Positions 42,690-54,302 of a DNA stretch of 64,000 bases are shown in pieces. This DNA comes from Stramonita haemastoma (taxonomy: Eukaryota; Mollusca; Gastropoda; Neogastropoda; Muricidae). The stretch is taken from positions 22,879,109 through 22,943,108 of the forward strand of contig CM060344.1 of the NCBI GenBank assembly GCA_030674155.1, written 5' to 3'. Under the pieces are notes generated by a model that saw nothing but the letters and a program-made list of their open reading frames with translations, made no database searches and was not told the DNA's origin. Every line of letters starts with the position of its first letter. Position 1 is the stretch's first letter. Position numbers and translations under genes: made by a program.

Positions 42690-42910
42690 GAGAACCTTGT
42701 GCAAAGGTTTAAAATTGGGCCCAGTAGGCTAGGTAATTGGAAAAAAAGTCACAGGAAAAAAAGTCACAGAAAAAAATCATTCACAGGGAGAGAGAGGTAA
42801 GGTCAGTTGAAAACCGAACAACAACAAAAATAATAACTAGGCATAATAGTTTACTGGTTGTATATTCTCGACACTGTGGCCTTGTCACCAGTGTCGGTGC
42901 AGTGGACACT
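42690..42910. other. Spacer, no gene seen
   Basis: Short repeats AAAAAAGTCACAG at 42,743-42,775; otherwise unremarkable. Confidence 0.4.
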
Positions 42911-43125
42911 ATTTGTTTTTCTTTCATATCGAGGATAATGGAACATCCAGTCCCCGTGTGTATGCGGTTTTGTAAACTTTGTCATCTGTTCCCATCAGCA
43001 CACAATGGCCTACTCTTCCGAAAAGCGGAACAGGTTTAAACGTGTGCGGAAGATGTTCTGCGTGTGTTTGCACATCACACCTCGGTTTATAGGCCTATAG
43101 GCCGAGTCTCTCATTGGAAGGATGA
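42911..43125 (-). mobile_element. tRNA-type SINE, head missing, minus strand
   Basis: TTTCATATCGAGGATAATGG to CACCTCGGTTTATAGGCC; a deletion removes part of the tail (GATAATGGAA joined to CATCCAGTCC). Confidence 0.8.
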
Positions 43126-43151
43126 AGTCTAGATCATCATCACTTCTTCGA

Positions 43152-43154
<3 letters not shown>

Positions 43155-43198
<44 letters not shown>
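43155..43198 (+). repeat. (GT)n microsatellite
   Basis: Pure GT after a SINE. Confidence 0.95.
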
Positions 43199-43201
<3 letters not shown>

Positions 43202-43934
43202 ATCTTCACTTTATTATTATACTGGGCTCTGGTTCTTCTTTACCGAGTCATATACGCTTTCTTCTTAGATGAAAATACCATTTTTTCATCCCTGAAGCAA
43301 ATGAGGTTGATATAGTTCAAGAGACTGATCAATTTGGGCTATTTTCGATGCTAAGAAAAGTTGAAATTGAAAGTTTACCGAAAGCGTGGTTGCACTCCAC
43401 TGTAAGTAGAAGCAAAACGATTGTTACAAAGGGGCAGAAAATAGTCAATATTGTGAATCAATCTTTTTTTTTTTTTACACTGCCTCCTTCCAAAAAACGT
43501 TCTTTTAGGCAAGTTTGAAGCAAAATCTGCCCCAGAAAATTTTAAACAGAGAGCATTCTTTCAAAATTTACTTATCGATACATCTTGTTGATGTGATTAA
43601 ATTAACGTCCCAGCGGAGATTTCCGATTTAGGGACTGAATTGATACATATATCCCACAGTTTACAAACAATTTTTCATCAAGTGTATCCTACTCCCCCCA
43701 AAGTTTCTTTCCGAGCTGGGGGCTCTCATACTGCAAGTAGCATCCCAGTTTTCTGGAAATAGTGTGCTATGAATGTTCTCATTTCCGACACCCTTTAGCT
43801 AAATTTCTGCCTAAACAGCCTATTCTCTTGCCTTTATTTTAAGCAAAGTTAATATATTATCTCATTGACTTCTTAATGAGCTACAGTGAATGCTGGCCAG
43901 TTTTCCTGTAGACTAATAACCACTAGGTCTATAT
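43199..43934. other. AT-rich sequence, no gene seen
   Basis: More than 700 bases of mixed AT-rich sequence with no supported frame. Confidence 0.5.
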
Positions 43935-44050
43935 TTTTTATTTATTCTTTTTAAATCGAAGATAATGGAATAAGCACTCTTGTGCTTTTTTCGTCCAGTC
44001 CCCGTGTGTATGCAGATTTATAAATGTCATCTGTTCCTATCGGCAGAGAA
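43935..44050 (-). mobile_element. tRNA-type SINE tail half, minus strand
   Basis: TATTTATTCTTTTTAAATCGAAGATAATGG through CATCTGTTCCTATCGGCA. Confidence 0.75.
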
Positions 44051-44149
44051 TACATGCTTATAGAATCTGTTTAGACTTGTCAGTCTGTGTCTGTAATGTC
44101 CGTTAGATCTTTGTTTGAGTCTGCAGTTTGTTTTTGTTAGGGTTTTTTT

Positions 44150-44331
44150 TCCCCCTTTTACTTCAAGGATTATGGAATAATCACTCGCATACTTTTTTTT
44201 ACTACTAGTGTGTATGCAGTTTTGTAAATGTCATCTGTTCTCACCGGCACACAATGGTCTACTCTTACGGAAAGCAGAACCGCATTTCACATGTGTGCAA
44301 GATGTTCTGGGTAGGTTCGCACAGGGGCCTC

Positions 44332-44335
<4 letters not shown>
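44150..44335 (-). mobile_element. tRNA-type SINE, head missing, minus strand
   Basis: Tail at CTTCAAGGATTATGGAATAA; ends at GGGGCCTCGGTTTATA, where an (AT)n array has grown from the TATA of the element. Confidence 0.8.

Positions 44336-44421
<86 letters not shown>
44336..44421 (+). repeat. (AT)n then (GT)n
   Basis: About 58 bp of AT followed by 28 bp of GT, replacing the head side of the SINE. Confidence 0.95.
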
Positions 44422-44425
<4 letters not shown>

Positions 44426-44511
44426 GACGCGTTTGTCTGTTTACGTGATATAATGTATTATTCAGTGTCCGTTATATGGAGTTTGTAGTCATGTTATTCA
44501 GTGTCTATTAT

Positions 44512-44822
44512 ATTTATTTATCCTTTTATATCGACAATGGAATAAGCACTCGTGTATTGATTTTTTTGTTGTTTTTTTACATCAAATCCCCGTGTGTATT
44601 CAGTTTTGTAAATCTTGTCATCTGTTCCCACCGACACACTATGGCCAACTCATACGAAAAGCGGAAAAGGATTTAAAAGGATTTAACGTGTGCGCAAAAA
44701 TGATCTGCCTGCGTTCGCATACGGGGCCTCAGTTTATGGTCACATCCGAAGGACTATTTGGGAGGGTGGAGTCAGCACTGATGTTAACCCCAGAAGAAAA
44801 ATCTCCTCCACTGGGAATCGAT
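44512..44822 (-). mobile_element. tRNA-type SINE, near full length, minus strand
   Basis: TATTTATCCTTTTATATCGA to GAAGAAAAATCTCCTCCACTGGGAATCGAT. The head beyond box B is absent. ATTTAAAAGG is duplicated at 44,671-44,686. Confidence 0.85.
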
Positions 44823-44939
44823 GTATATAGATGTGTTCCGCGTCTGTGTGTAGATATCTGTAGGTCTGACGAGTTTGTTATAGAATGTCGGTTGATCAGT
44901 GCCTGTAACGATCGTAAGACAGTGTTATCAGACACGTTT

Positions 44940-45115
44940 TTATTTATCTAATCCTTTGATATCGAGGATAATGGAATAAGTACTCATGCGCTTTTTTTTT
45001 TTTTACATCATCATTACGTCATCTGTTCCCACCGGCACACGATGGCCTTCTCTTACGAATAGCACAACTTTTGCTTAAGATGTTTAGCGCGTTCGCACAC
45101 GGGTTTATCATCTAC
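44940..45115 (-). mobile_element. tRNA-type SINE fragment, minus strand
   Basis: TATCTAATCCTTTGATATCG through TTCGCACACGGGTTTATCAT; decayed, internal losses. Confidence 0.75.
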
Positions 45116-45124
45116 GTTTTTTTA

Positions 45125-45275
45125 AAAATCTATTTTATTCTTTAATACCGGGAATAATGGGATAAGCACTTATATAAAAAAAAAATTTCCATCCAGTCCC
45201 TGTGTATATGCTTAAGATGTTCTGCATGCGTTCGCAGCACACAGCCTCGGTTTACAGTCTCATCCGAAAGTCCAT
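45125..45275 (-). mobile_element. tRNA-type SINE fragment, minus strand
   Basis: TATTTTATTCTTTAATACCG, then CCATCCAGTCCCTGTG joined to CTTAAGATGTTCTGCATGCG, ending AGTCTCATCCGAAAG; the ACACTGGCACAC segment is deleted. Confidence 0.75.
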
Positions 45276-45530
45276 GTTCCTACCGACATGCAGAGCGTAG
45301 GAGTATATGTATTCCTAATGCCCCTTGCATGCATTTCCTAAGTCCATATATACACTGCCTGAATTCCAATGTTCTGCTCATGCAGTATCGGTTCTTCATT
45401 TGCTTAGTCCTCAGCTAGAGCTCCAAGGTTTAACAATATTTTAAGCATAATCAACTCACACTTGCCCCTCATTTTAGGTAGCAGAATGAAGGAATAGCGT
45501 GTATATATGGTATATAGGCATCCAAGTAAG
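45276..45530. other. Spacer, no gene seen
   Basis: Mixed sequence between SINE remnants. Confidence 0.4.
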
Positions 45531-45534
45531 AAAG

Positions 45535-45745
45535 TTTATCATCTGTTCCTACCCACTCAAAAACAGCCTCTTCTTCAAGAGGGGTGGAGTGTGTTGTTTG
45601 TGAGCACACAAGATGTTCTGTGTGCATTTCCACACAGGGCGTAAATTGTCATTGCATACTCTGGGTTTTGATATCGTTTTTCTCATCAAATTAGGAAGGG
45701 CAAGGTTGGGAATCAAACCCTGAACCTTTCTTTGTTTGGCAGTTG
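45535..45745 (-). mobile_element. Strongly diverged tRNA-type SINE, minus strand
   Basis: CATCTGTTCCTACCCACTC, AAGATGTTCTGTGTGCATTTCC, then GGGAATCAAACCCTGAACC with a box B-like reverse complement; many substitutions, so older than its neighbours. Confidence 0.6.
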
Positions 45746-46318
45746 AACTTGCCTCTTAATAGAGGAATTGCACATTTCTACTTTGATGCTGTGGCTTTAA
45801 AATGTCTATATCAATATTGTGCAAAATATATGTTAAGTGGGAGGACCTCAATCAGTATCTTGGCGGTTGTTCAAAAACTCAGTTTGGAATGGCTGTATGC
45901 CAATTTATTGTTGATGTCTAGATGTTTTTTTTAATAGCCTTATCCTTTATTCATACCTGTAGTAGTATATTTCTGATATTTTACGCATATCAGTAATGAC
46001 ATGCCTATGGTAATACCTTTATTTTCATGTATTTTAGACAATTGAATATATTTTAAATAATTGACAAAGTTTTTTTCCATATTTGTACACCCTACTTAAT
46101 GTTCATACTTGCTTTTCATTTATTTTGGATTGCTGTATTTTAGAAGCATGTTTTTATTTATACACCCATTTCATGTTTACACTTGATATTTAAAAATATT
46201 TTTGTCTATATTATTATCAAAATATGAATGTTTATTTTAGAAACCTGTATTCATGTGGCTGCATTTCAGAAGCCTGTATTCAGATGTCTGTATATTTTAA
46301 GCTTATACTTCGTTTCTT
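45746..46318. other. AT-rich sequence, no gene seen
   Basis: Small repeated TGTATTTTAGAAGC-like motifs at 46,133, 46,231, 46,262 and 46,290. A 63-codon frame at 45,743-45,934 has no recognised features. Confidence 0.45.
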
Positions 46319-46319
46319 C

Positions 46320-46402
46320 TAAATCTTTCATTTCACAGATAGTGGAATTAGCACCCTTGTGCTTTCTACATCCAGTCCCTGTGTACTTTTTGTTCCCAGG
46401 GG
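46320..46402 (-). mobile_element. tRNA-type SINE tail fragment, minus strand
   Basis: GATAGTGGAATTAGCACCCTTGTGC to CATCCAGTCCCTGTGTAC. Confidence 0.7.
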
Positions 46403-46522
46403 GAACAGCCCAAATTTCCTGCAGAGAAATGTGCCCTGGTTACAGGTGGGCAATAATATGACAGAACTACAGATTTTTATAAATTCCCCACACATACACT
46501 GCTCCACCACTCTTCGAACAGT

Positions 46523-46550
46523 GCAGGGCAGGGCAGGGCAGGGCAGCCTA
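46523..46550 (+). repeat. (GGGCA)n pentamer run
   Basis: Five GGGCA units, followed by a GGATT-type stretch. Confidence 0.85.
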
Positions 46551-46574
46551 GGGTGAATTAACTGGATTGGATTT

Positions 46575-46885
46575 GATTTAATTTTATTATTTTATATCAA
46601 GGATAATGGAATAAGCACTCTTGTGCTTTTTTATATCCCATCCCCGTGTTTATGCAGTTTTGTAAATGTCATCTGTTCCCACCGGCACACGTTGGCCTAC
46701 TCTTACAAAAAGCGGAACAGGATTTAACATGTGTGCAAGATATTCTGCGTGTGTTTGCACATGGGGCCTTGGTTTAAAGTCTCATCCGAAGGACTTTTGG
46801 GGAGAGTGGAGTCAGCACTGATGTTAACTCCAGGAGAAAAATCTCCTAGACCGGACTGGAACCAGGGTCGTCAAATTGAGAGAAA
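46575..46885 (-). mobile_element. tRNA-type SINE, near full length, minus strand
   Basis: ATTTTATATCAAGGATAATGG through CTCCTAGACCGGACTGGAACCAGGGTCGTC; the first ~20 bases of the head are absent. Confidence 0.85.
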
Positions 46886-46909
46886 CAGATGCCAGTTCCT
46901 GGGGATTTC

Positions 46910-47245
46910 CTTCTGGAGTTAACAGACTCCACTCCCCAAAACTCTTTCCGACGAGACTATACACTAAAGTCATATTGAGGAAAAAGGAGTGAGGAAAGAC
47001 AAGTGCAGGTACCAACTTCTCAATCATTTTGAAAATGACATCAAAGATTCAAACAAACAAACAAAAAATGAAATGAAAATAAATTCTAGGGAATAATGTC
47101 TTTCTAAAGTCATGTGTACAAACACATGCAGAACAGATTGCACCCCACATGAAAACCTGTTCCATCTTTTGAAAGAGTGGGTAGGCCATTGCGTGCATGT
47201 ATGAACAAAATATAGAAAACATGCAATGGTATATTTTAACATCGT
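46910..47245 (+). mobile_element. Diverged tRNA-type SINE, plus strand, with internal insertion
   Basis: TTCTGGAGTTAACAGACTCCACTC and GACGAGACTATACACTAAAGTC are followed by ~130 bp of A-rich unrelated sequence, then CTAAAGTCATGTGTACAAAC and ACCTGTTCCATCTTTTGAAAG. The repeated CTAAAGTCAT at both edges (46,966 and 47,105) could be an insertion target duplication. Confidence 0.6.
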
Positions 47246-47406
47246 CCCTTAAGTCATAATGCAAAGCGTAATGCGGCTAACTTACTAGTGGGCAATTTTT
47301 TTTTTTTGATTAAAAAACAACAACAAAAAACCTTTACTGGTGGGCAAATGCTCAAATATGAAATGTCACCAACGGACCATTGAGGACAGAAAAAAAACAC
47401 ACCTAA

Positions 47407-47434
47407 CCCCCCCCCCCCCCCCCCCCTTTTTTTT
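47407..47434 (+). repeat. Poly-C (20) / poly-T
   Basis: Twenty C followed by eight T. Confidence 0.9.
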
Positions 47435-47790
47435 CCAATTCTCCACTTTTGAAATAGACATCTGGATACAGGGAGCTGAAGAACAGCAGTAGAATGCAGG
47501 TGGTTGTGATGGATTGGTGTGACCATTTTTTCATTCTGATGTGGAAAATCTACATGTAGGAATTTCCCGATTCTCACTCTCTCTCTCTATCTCTCACACA
47601 CACACAATCACAGACACAATCACACACACACAAAACCCACACTTTCACTCAGGAACACAAGCGCAAGTCAACACAATAACGCATGTCAAATGTGTGTGCA
47701 TGAACCCCCTGTACAGAAACTGAAAAAACAAAGTTGTCCGCCTACATTACATCAAGTGAAGGGAGAGGGGGGGAGGTGTGGTTGTGGTTT
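47435..47790. other. Spacer with short (CA)n, no gene seen
   Basis: (CA)n interrupted at 47,595-47,635. Downstream (in minus sense) of the AATAAA at 47,803. Confidence 0.5.
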
Positions 47791-47983
47791 TGAAGAAGAG
47801 CTTTTATTTCAACAGTAGGTATGGAGGGAGGAGGGTATAGACAACACTGCACTGTGCCGCAAAGTACACTACACACCACTGCATCAGTTCATTTCACTGC
47901 GGGGTGAGATCGGGGCACAATGTGAACATCCGTTCTTGTGGTCGGTGGCTGCCAAAGCCTGGGTCTCTTTCAACATGGACATT
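47785..47983 (-). CDS. Candidate 3' terminal exon of a minus-strand gene
   Basis: On the minus strand, GATTCTGTGTGCAG precedes 47,983. Two frames are open to a nearby stop: N-V-H-V-E-R-D-P-G-F-G-S-H-R-P-Q-E-R-M (TGA at 47,896-47,894) and M-S-M-L-K-E-T-Q-A-L-A-A-T-D-H-K-N-G-C (TGA at 47,886-47,884). AATAAA follows at 47,808-47,803, a usual distance for cleavage near 47,785. Phase cannot be fixed without the upstream exon. Balanced composition and correct order of acceptor, stop and polyadenylation signal support a real last exon. No domain recognised. Confidence 0.5.
47803..47808 (-). terminator. Polyadenylation signal AATAAA
   Basis: AATAAA on the minus strand, about 75-80 bases after the stop codons of the candidate last exon. 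Confidence 0.5.
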
Positions 47984-47995
47984 CTGCACACAGAA

Positions 47996-48246
47996 TCATA
48001 AGAGAGACACATCAGTCACTGAACTATCAGAATCATAAGAGACACACGTCAGTCACTGAACTATCAGAATCATAAGAGACACACGTCAGTCACTGAACTA
48101 TCAGAATCATAAGAGACAATCACTGAACTATCAGAATCATAAGAGACACACGTCAGTCACTGAACTATCAGAATCATAAGAGACACACGTCAGTCACTGA
48201 ACTATCAGAATCATAAGAGACACACGTCAGTCACTGAACTATCAGA
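47996..48246. repeat. 37-bp minisatellite, left part
   Basis: CAGTCACTGAACTATCAGAA recurs every 37 bp (48,013, 48,050, 48,087, 48,155, 48,192, 48,229), with one shortened unit near 48,115. Starts at the acceptor of the terminal exon. The array is split by the transposon at 48,247 and resumes at 51,825. Confidence 0.95.
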
Positions 48247-48827
48247 TAGGTAGGACCACTCATTTTTTCAAACATCATAGAATTTGATGTTTGTTATCTC
48301 AAATGAAAGCTAGTAACAAGATCAAGAAGCATGCAAAATTTCATATGATTATCTTAGACGGTTTTTGAGATATACCACTTAAAAAAATTTCAGATGGGAT
48401 AAAAATGCCATTTTGTTATATAAAGCCTTATTTGGACATCTCCCTCATGCTTATTATGAACCTGACAGTGCTGAAACTAGTTTTATATTGTTTTATGTTA
48501 CTTTGAAGAAACAAATATCTAAAAAGCAGAAAAATAAGTCAAAGGAAACAAATGGAATTTTACATCAAAATCAGAGAAAATTTTTCAAAATAGCTCGCGA
48601 ATTGAGCTGAAATTGGTACATTACCCTCCTGTAAAAATCTCAAGAATGCCTAAAAGTGTCTAAGATCTATATTACAGCTTGTACTTATTACTCAGATGCT
48701 ATGTATTTTTTTTCTAGAAGCTAAAAATCATGTAGAGGCAAACTGCAATCATCCAAAACACCCCTATGACAGCAATTTGTGAAGCATAAAACCTGTCCAA
48801 ATAATAACACAAAACCAGCCCATAGGC

Positions 48828-49340
48828 ATATCATCATATCTCAGCTTCTAATTGACTGATAGAAATGGTACACCTATCAAAATATTTGTCTTTTAACAGT
48901 GAGTCTTTTTAAAGAGCATTCCAAGTTATTCTGCCCTCCCCTCCCAACTTGCCCGTAGGCATTAACATCATATCTAAGTTTCTAATTGACTGACAAAAAT
49001 GGTACATATGTCAATATGTTTGTCTTGAAACGATGAGTCTTTTTAAAGGGCATTCCAAGTGATTCTGGTTCCCCCCCACCCATAGGCATTATTAACATCA
49101 TATCTCAGTTTCTAATTGACTGATAGAAATGGTACACCTATCAAAATATTTGTCTTTAAACAGTGAGTCTTTTTAAAGAGCATTCCAAGTTATTCTGCCC
49201 CCCCCCCCCCAACTTGCCCGTAGGCATTAACATCATATCTAAGTTTCTAATTGACTGACAAAAATGGTACACCTGTCAAAATGTTTGTCTTGAAACGATG
49301 TGTCTTTATAAGGCCATTCCAAGTGATTCTGTTTGTTTTT
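48828..49340 (+). repeat. ~132-bp tandem repeat inside the transposon (four units, A-B-A-B)
   Basis: TCTAATTGACTGA recurs near 48,847, 48,979, 49,111 and 49,244. Units 1 and 3 share GATAGAAATGGTACACCTATC and AACAGTGAGTC; units 2 and 4 share GACAAAAATGGTAC and TTGAAACGATG. So a two-unit block was itself duplicated. C-rich breaks separate units. Confidence 0.9.
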
Positions 49341-49774
49341 TCCCCTATCCCCCCCCCTTCCCTCGTCAAGCATCTTCTGTACAATAATCAATATATCGTA
49401 GGTGTACTCATGTGATCATCTGTGTTCTTTTTTAAAAAAAAATTTTAGGTTTCTGGTGAGCTTACATGTTGCATTGTGATGTTGCATGTATCTTTTTTGT
49501 GCCCAGTGATTTTAACCTTTGCATAGTTTCTTCCTAAATATATCACAGACCTCCTAGACCTCTGCCAAAATATCTTTCACTGTGTGACATACTGTTGCAA
49601 TGCCTGTATGATATAGACTTATTAGTGTTGTATTTTTTTAACATTTTTCTTGTACAATTAAAAATGCAAATTTGAACATTTTTGTGAGTTGCCTTGTCTG
49701 TGTGTATTCTTAGTTTCTGTACATTTTATTTAAGTGTGCATACATGCAAGTATGAATTGTAGAGGTATGAGTGT

Positions 49775-49990
<216 letters not shown>

Positions 49991-51760
49991 TAAAAATTAG
50001 TATAGAATAGGCTTCTTTGTGCACAATAAAATCATAACAAAGTTTTCAGTTTTTCTTGTGTTTTTTTTCTTCTAACTACATGTTTGGTGAAATAAAACAA
50101 CTTAATGAAAAAGAAGTGAAGAAAGTTCATGCACTGTTTAAAATGTGAAACCAACAGAGAGAACAAAGTTTTACTCAATTTGATTAGCACTTGTATGCTC
50201 TGATTCAAAAAAAAAAAAAAAAAAAGTTTTGTTTTGCATCAATTTAAATGGATGCATTCAGGAGTGTTTTCTAATTGTTAAATCACTATTTCTGTTTAAA
50301 ATGCGGTCTTACATGCACACAGACACAACAAACGGTAAACAAAATCGGTCAAATCTCTATTAGAAATTAGATCCAGGCAAGAGTTATCATTCTTGCCTTT
50401 GTTTTCACAATGTTTCGTCAAACATTTCGGCACGATATAACAAAGTACAGATCCTAAGAAAAAAACAAACACTACTAGAAACTATTTTGAACAGAGTCAT
50501 CACCCTCTTTTGTGGGCTCCACCACGAAATGAGTCGCTTAGCACATTACCCAATTTTGCGCTAGGAGCCTTTAAAGGCAGGTGGGGGTCAAGTTGTCAAT
50601 TTTGAGATTTTGATTGATTATTAAACTAGATCTGTTTATTTACCTTATAATGAAATATCAAGGCATGATTTTTATTCCTTTTGCTTTTAAATGTGTTTTG
50701 AAAATACCAAAGCACTAATTCTGACAACCTGTTACTAAAATAAACTTGCCCGTTTCTCATTTTGTCCCATCCTGCAGTCTATCATTTCAATTTGTAATAA
50801 TGTTGCACAGAATTGTCTGATTTTCAATCTGTTTTTTGTATTTGATAGGCACTTTATTGCACATTAATAACATGTCAATAACTTAAAATTGACCTCAGGT
50901 GCACTCCGTCTCATTATGTGGTGGAGCGTCACATTTATTGTTATAATAGAAAAATTTCACGGGAGCTCATAAATTCTGACAGCACCCTTCGATGACCTAG
51001 TTCTTCGCTCCCTGCGATCCCAGTCCGGGATAAACTTGCGATCAACGATAAGTTTTTAAATCTAAAATCATCGAGATCCGATAGTAACTATGTACAAAAT
51101 AAAAGCACAGCATTTACTTCTTCAGATGTGAGTGTAAATGCGCTGTACACATCGAAAATCTCTATCGACGTTCGCAAGTCTGAAGCATCGATGTGTAGAC
51201 TCGCTAAGGCCGCCATTTTGGTCAGTTAGAAAAGGGGGGTGCTGTATGCAAATGAGACTCAGACGTCATTTAACGGAACTAACTGATAAACTGAAATAAG
51301 GTTTTTGTTCTTGAAAAAACGAGCTTTTTAATGCTGTGTTGGGATTTTTTGTACGATTAATAGGGAAATTTCTACGACTTCCGAAAAATGTAGGGAATTT
51401 TTAAACGCATTATACTGTATTTTAAAAAAACTTCACTAAAATTTCTCTCATATAATCGGTTAGTGGAGAGTTTCTTCTTTCCAATGGTATGCGCTATGAA
51501 TAGGTTTGTGTAGTGAAGGGGTAACAGATCGTGTTGGAAGACGAAGCACGAAAATTCACCAAGTCACGTTTTCAGCCAGTGAGGCTCCCGTAGCTGCGAG
51601 TTTTTAAGTTTATTACCGATATTAAATGCATTGCTCGCACTTATCCAGTCATCATTCTTGCAAAATGATATTACAGACGTTAAGTTAATGCATTAAACTT
51701 TTTACTAGTATATTTTTATTTAGCTTTCTTTTAGATTTGGATGGAGAAATTTGGGTGCAA
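49991..51760. other. Transposon interior, no gene seen
   Basis: AT-rich sequence with no supported reading frame. One patch near 51,205-51,265 has GGCCGCCATTTTGG, ATGCAAAT and GACGTCA in short order, resembling a promoter region by motif content only. Confidence 0.4.
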
Positions 51761-51824
51761 AGTGGATCGAATTTGCCACTTTCCACTACGCTTTACTCGT
51801 TAGCGGCTGCCGTGGTCCTACCTA

Positions 51825-51950
51825 CTATCAGAATCATAAGAGACCCATGTCAGTCACTGAACTATCAGAATCATAAGAGACACACGTCAGTCACTGAACT
51901 ATCAGAATCATAAGAGACACACGTCAATCCCTGAACTATCATAACACTGA
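51825..51950. repeat. 37-bp minisatellite, right part
   Basis: About three further CAGTCACTGAACTATCAGAA units directly after the transposon. Confidence 0.9.
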
Positions 51951-51979
51951 ACAATCACAACACAGCTGTCACACTGAAC

Positions 51980-52412
51980 TATAACTCTCTCTCTCTCTGT
52001 CTTCATCCTGTTGGAAACATCTCTCTCTCTCTGTCTTCATCCTGTTGGAAACATCTCTCTCTCTGTCTTCATCCTGTTGGAAACATCTCTCTTTCTCTGC
52101 CTTCATCCTGTTGGAAACATCTCTCTCTCTCTGTCTTCATCCTGTTGGAAACATCTCTCTTTCTCTGTCTTCATCCTGTTGGAAACATCTCTCTTTCTCT
52201 GTCTTCATCCTGTTGGAAACATCTCTCTTTCTCTGTCTTCATCCTGTTGGAAACATCTCTCTTTCTCTGTCTTCATCCTGTTGGAAACATCTCTCTTTCT
52301 CTGTCTTCATCCTGTTGGAAACATCTCTCTCTCTCTGTCTTCATCCTGTTGGAAACATCTCTCTTTCTCTGTCTTCATCCTGTTGGAAACATCTCTCTTT
52401 CTCTTTCTGAAA
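51980..52412 (+). repeat. 34-bp minisatellite, about 12 copies
   Basis: CATCCTGTTGGAAACATCTC recurs every 34 bp (once 32) from 52,004. Units end CTCTCTCTGTCTT or CTTTCTCTGTCTT, and units of each type are intermixed. Open frames arise because the unit has no stop in some frames; not a gene. Confidence 0.95.
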
Positions 52413-52504
52413 GATCTTATTTTATGATGAAATAATCCAAGCCCACAAAAAGAGTTATAAATCACATTCTAGAGTCACTTGTATTTGTCATTGTTCACTT
52501 ATGC

Positions 52505-52830
52505 ATGTGGTCAGAACATTGCGCTGGCTATTTGAAGACCCGGGTTCCAGTCCGGTCGAGGAGATTTTTCTCCTGGAGTTAACATCAGTGCTGACTCCAC
52601 TCTCCCCAAAAGTCCTTCAGATGAGACTTTAAACCGAGGCCCCGTGTGTGAACGCATGCAGAACATCTTGCGCACACGTTAAATCCTATTCCGATATTCG
52701 TAAGAGTAGGCCATCGTGTACCGGTGGGAACAGATGACATTTACAAAACTGCACACACAAGGGGACTGGGTGTAAAAAAGCACAAGAGTGCTTATCCCAT
52801 TATCCTCAATATAAAAGAATAAATCAATAA
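52505..52830 (+). mobile_element. tRNA-type SINE, nearly full length, plus strand
   Basis: Starts inside the head (GTGGTCAGAACATTGCGCTG), with GACCCGGGTTCCAGTCC, and ends TATCCTCAATATAAAAGAATAAATC; the end AAAGAATAAATCAATC is repeated once. Confidence 0.9.
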
Positions 52831-53081
52831 AAAAAAAAAAAGAATAAATCAATCAATCTAATTTATCACTGTTTGGTGATATTCACATTATAGCGGAGTA
52901 AGACAATGTTGTAAGTTGATGTGTACAAATCAGATTGAAAGGAAGTAGGTGGGATATTGGTTTGATAAACTATTCTAGTTTATTGTTCTAGATACTATGC
53001 TATGGATGGAGCACAGTTGAAATTTGCTATTGGCAATGACTGGAACATGATGTGTGAGGAAAATTGCAGTGACTTTAGTAC

Positions 53082-53180
53082 CTAGAAAAAAAAATATCCA
53101 TGACTGATGCCTCCTATCCACTTGTGTAGACACTCTGAAACATCCATCCTGCTTCCCTTCAGAGATGTCTTCATCCCCCT
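53082..53180 (-). CDS. Tandem exon copy 1, minus strand
   Basis: Acceptor CTGTTTCTGTGTGTGCAG, donor CTAG|GTACTAAAG. 99 bp reading R-G-M-K-T-S-L-K-G-S-R-M-D-V-S-E-C-L-H-K-W-I-G-G and ending F-F-F then TAG. The stop and T-run suggest this copy is degenerate or a terminal variant. See copies at 54,203 and 55,788. Confidence 0.45.
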   Translation of the reverse strand, partial: RGMKTSLKGSRMDVSECLHKWIGGISHGYFFF

Positions 53181-53719
53181 CTGCACACACAGAAACAGGC
53201 ATCAGAAACACACTTCTATCAAACACACACACCAGTACACATCACACATATACAAACATCAAAACATAAAAACAGTAAACATCTGAACATAATATCACAG
53301 ATATCTATATACACCACAACAGAGGTTTCAAACATCAGCACTCGACCATCATAATAAAAATAGCACCCACAAATCAGCAATACCTCAGCTAGTTATAAAC
53401 TCACCCAAGTAGTAGATTCACAAACAATTCTGAGCACGCTAGTATGCCAACGCATGCACACACTGGCATATGGCTTGCATGCATGCCACCTTGAACTTAC
53501 ACACACTGGAAACATTTGCACAAATGCCCACGCATTTTTATCTAATAAACCAAATTGTTCTAACATATTATACGATAAGACAAATATAGTACTGTATCCT
53601 ATTAAGATATTCAAAATGGTCTTAAGGAAAAAAAAACCCACCACACACACGCTCACATTTCTATGACATACACCAAAACTGTTATATGTTATATGATTAA
53701 ACAAACGTCAATGAAATTA

Positions 53720-53835
53720 AATACTACTACTACTACTTCTACAGTATGGAATTTATATAGCGCCAACTCTTGAAAAGCAACTCATCAAAGCCCTTACATT
53801 CAAATCATTTACATGCACATAACAGTCCATGATTC
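53720..53835 (+). repeat. Dispersed ACTACTACT-TATATAGCGCC repeat, copy 1
   Basis: ACTACTACTACT followed by TATGGAATTTATATAGCGCC and CAAAGCCCTTACATTCAAA. A diverged copy is at 54,918-55,030, part of the larger tandem duplication. Confidence 0.7.
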
Positions 53836-54202
53836 AAATGAACAAATACAAAATTCTTAAATACACAAATGAAATGTGCAAGCACAGCATGCGTAGGCAG
53901 GGTGATAAAGATGGGGTGGATTTTGAAGAGTTCGGGCAGATTGTGAGGGGGAAGACCTTAGGTAGGAAATAAATGTGGTTTGAGGAGGGTTTGTTTACAT
54001 ACACATCGCACTTGTGTACACCAACATCATTCATGATAATACAAAAACAACCCATAAAAAAACAATTTACACTAGCAAATGCACAGGCGAATTCTTAATC
54101 ATAAAAAGTTACAAACTATTTCTTTTAAAAACCATAATAAAAAAAAATTTTTCTCTAACAACTCTGAATTATGTGTGGGGAAAATCGCAGTGACTTTTGT
54201 AC

Positions 54203-54302
54203 CTTCTTGAACAAAGTATCCACGACTGATGCCTCCCGTCCACTGGTGTAGAAACTCTGAAACATCCATCCTGCTTCCCTTCAGAGATGTCTTCACCCCC
54301 CT
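54203..54302 (-). CDS. Tandem exon copy 2, minus strand
   Basis: Acceptor TGTTTCTGTGTGTACAG, donor CAAGAAG|GTACAAAAG. 100 bp reading R-G-V-K-T-S-L-K-G-S-R-M-D-V-S-E-F-L-H-Q-W-T-G-G-I-S-R-G-Y-F-V-Q-E plus one base. Surrounding ~120 bp on both sides is also shared with the other copies, so whole exon-plus-intron segments duplicated. No domain recognised. Confidence 0.5.

Noticed and set aside
52011..52435. Frames of 96-138 codons with a repeated Ser/Leu motif
   Set aside because: Product of the 34-bp minisatellite; three frames are open in parallel.
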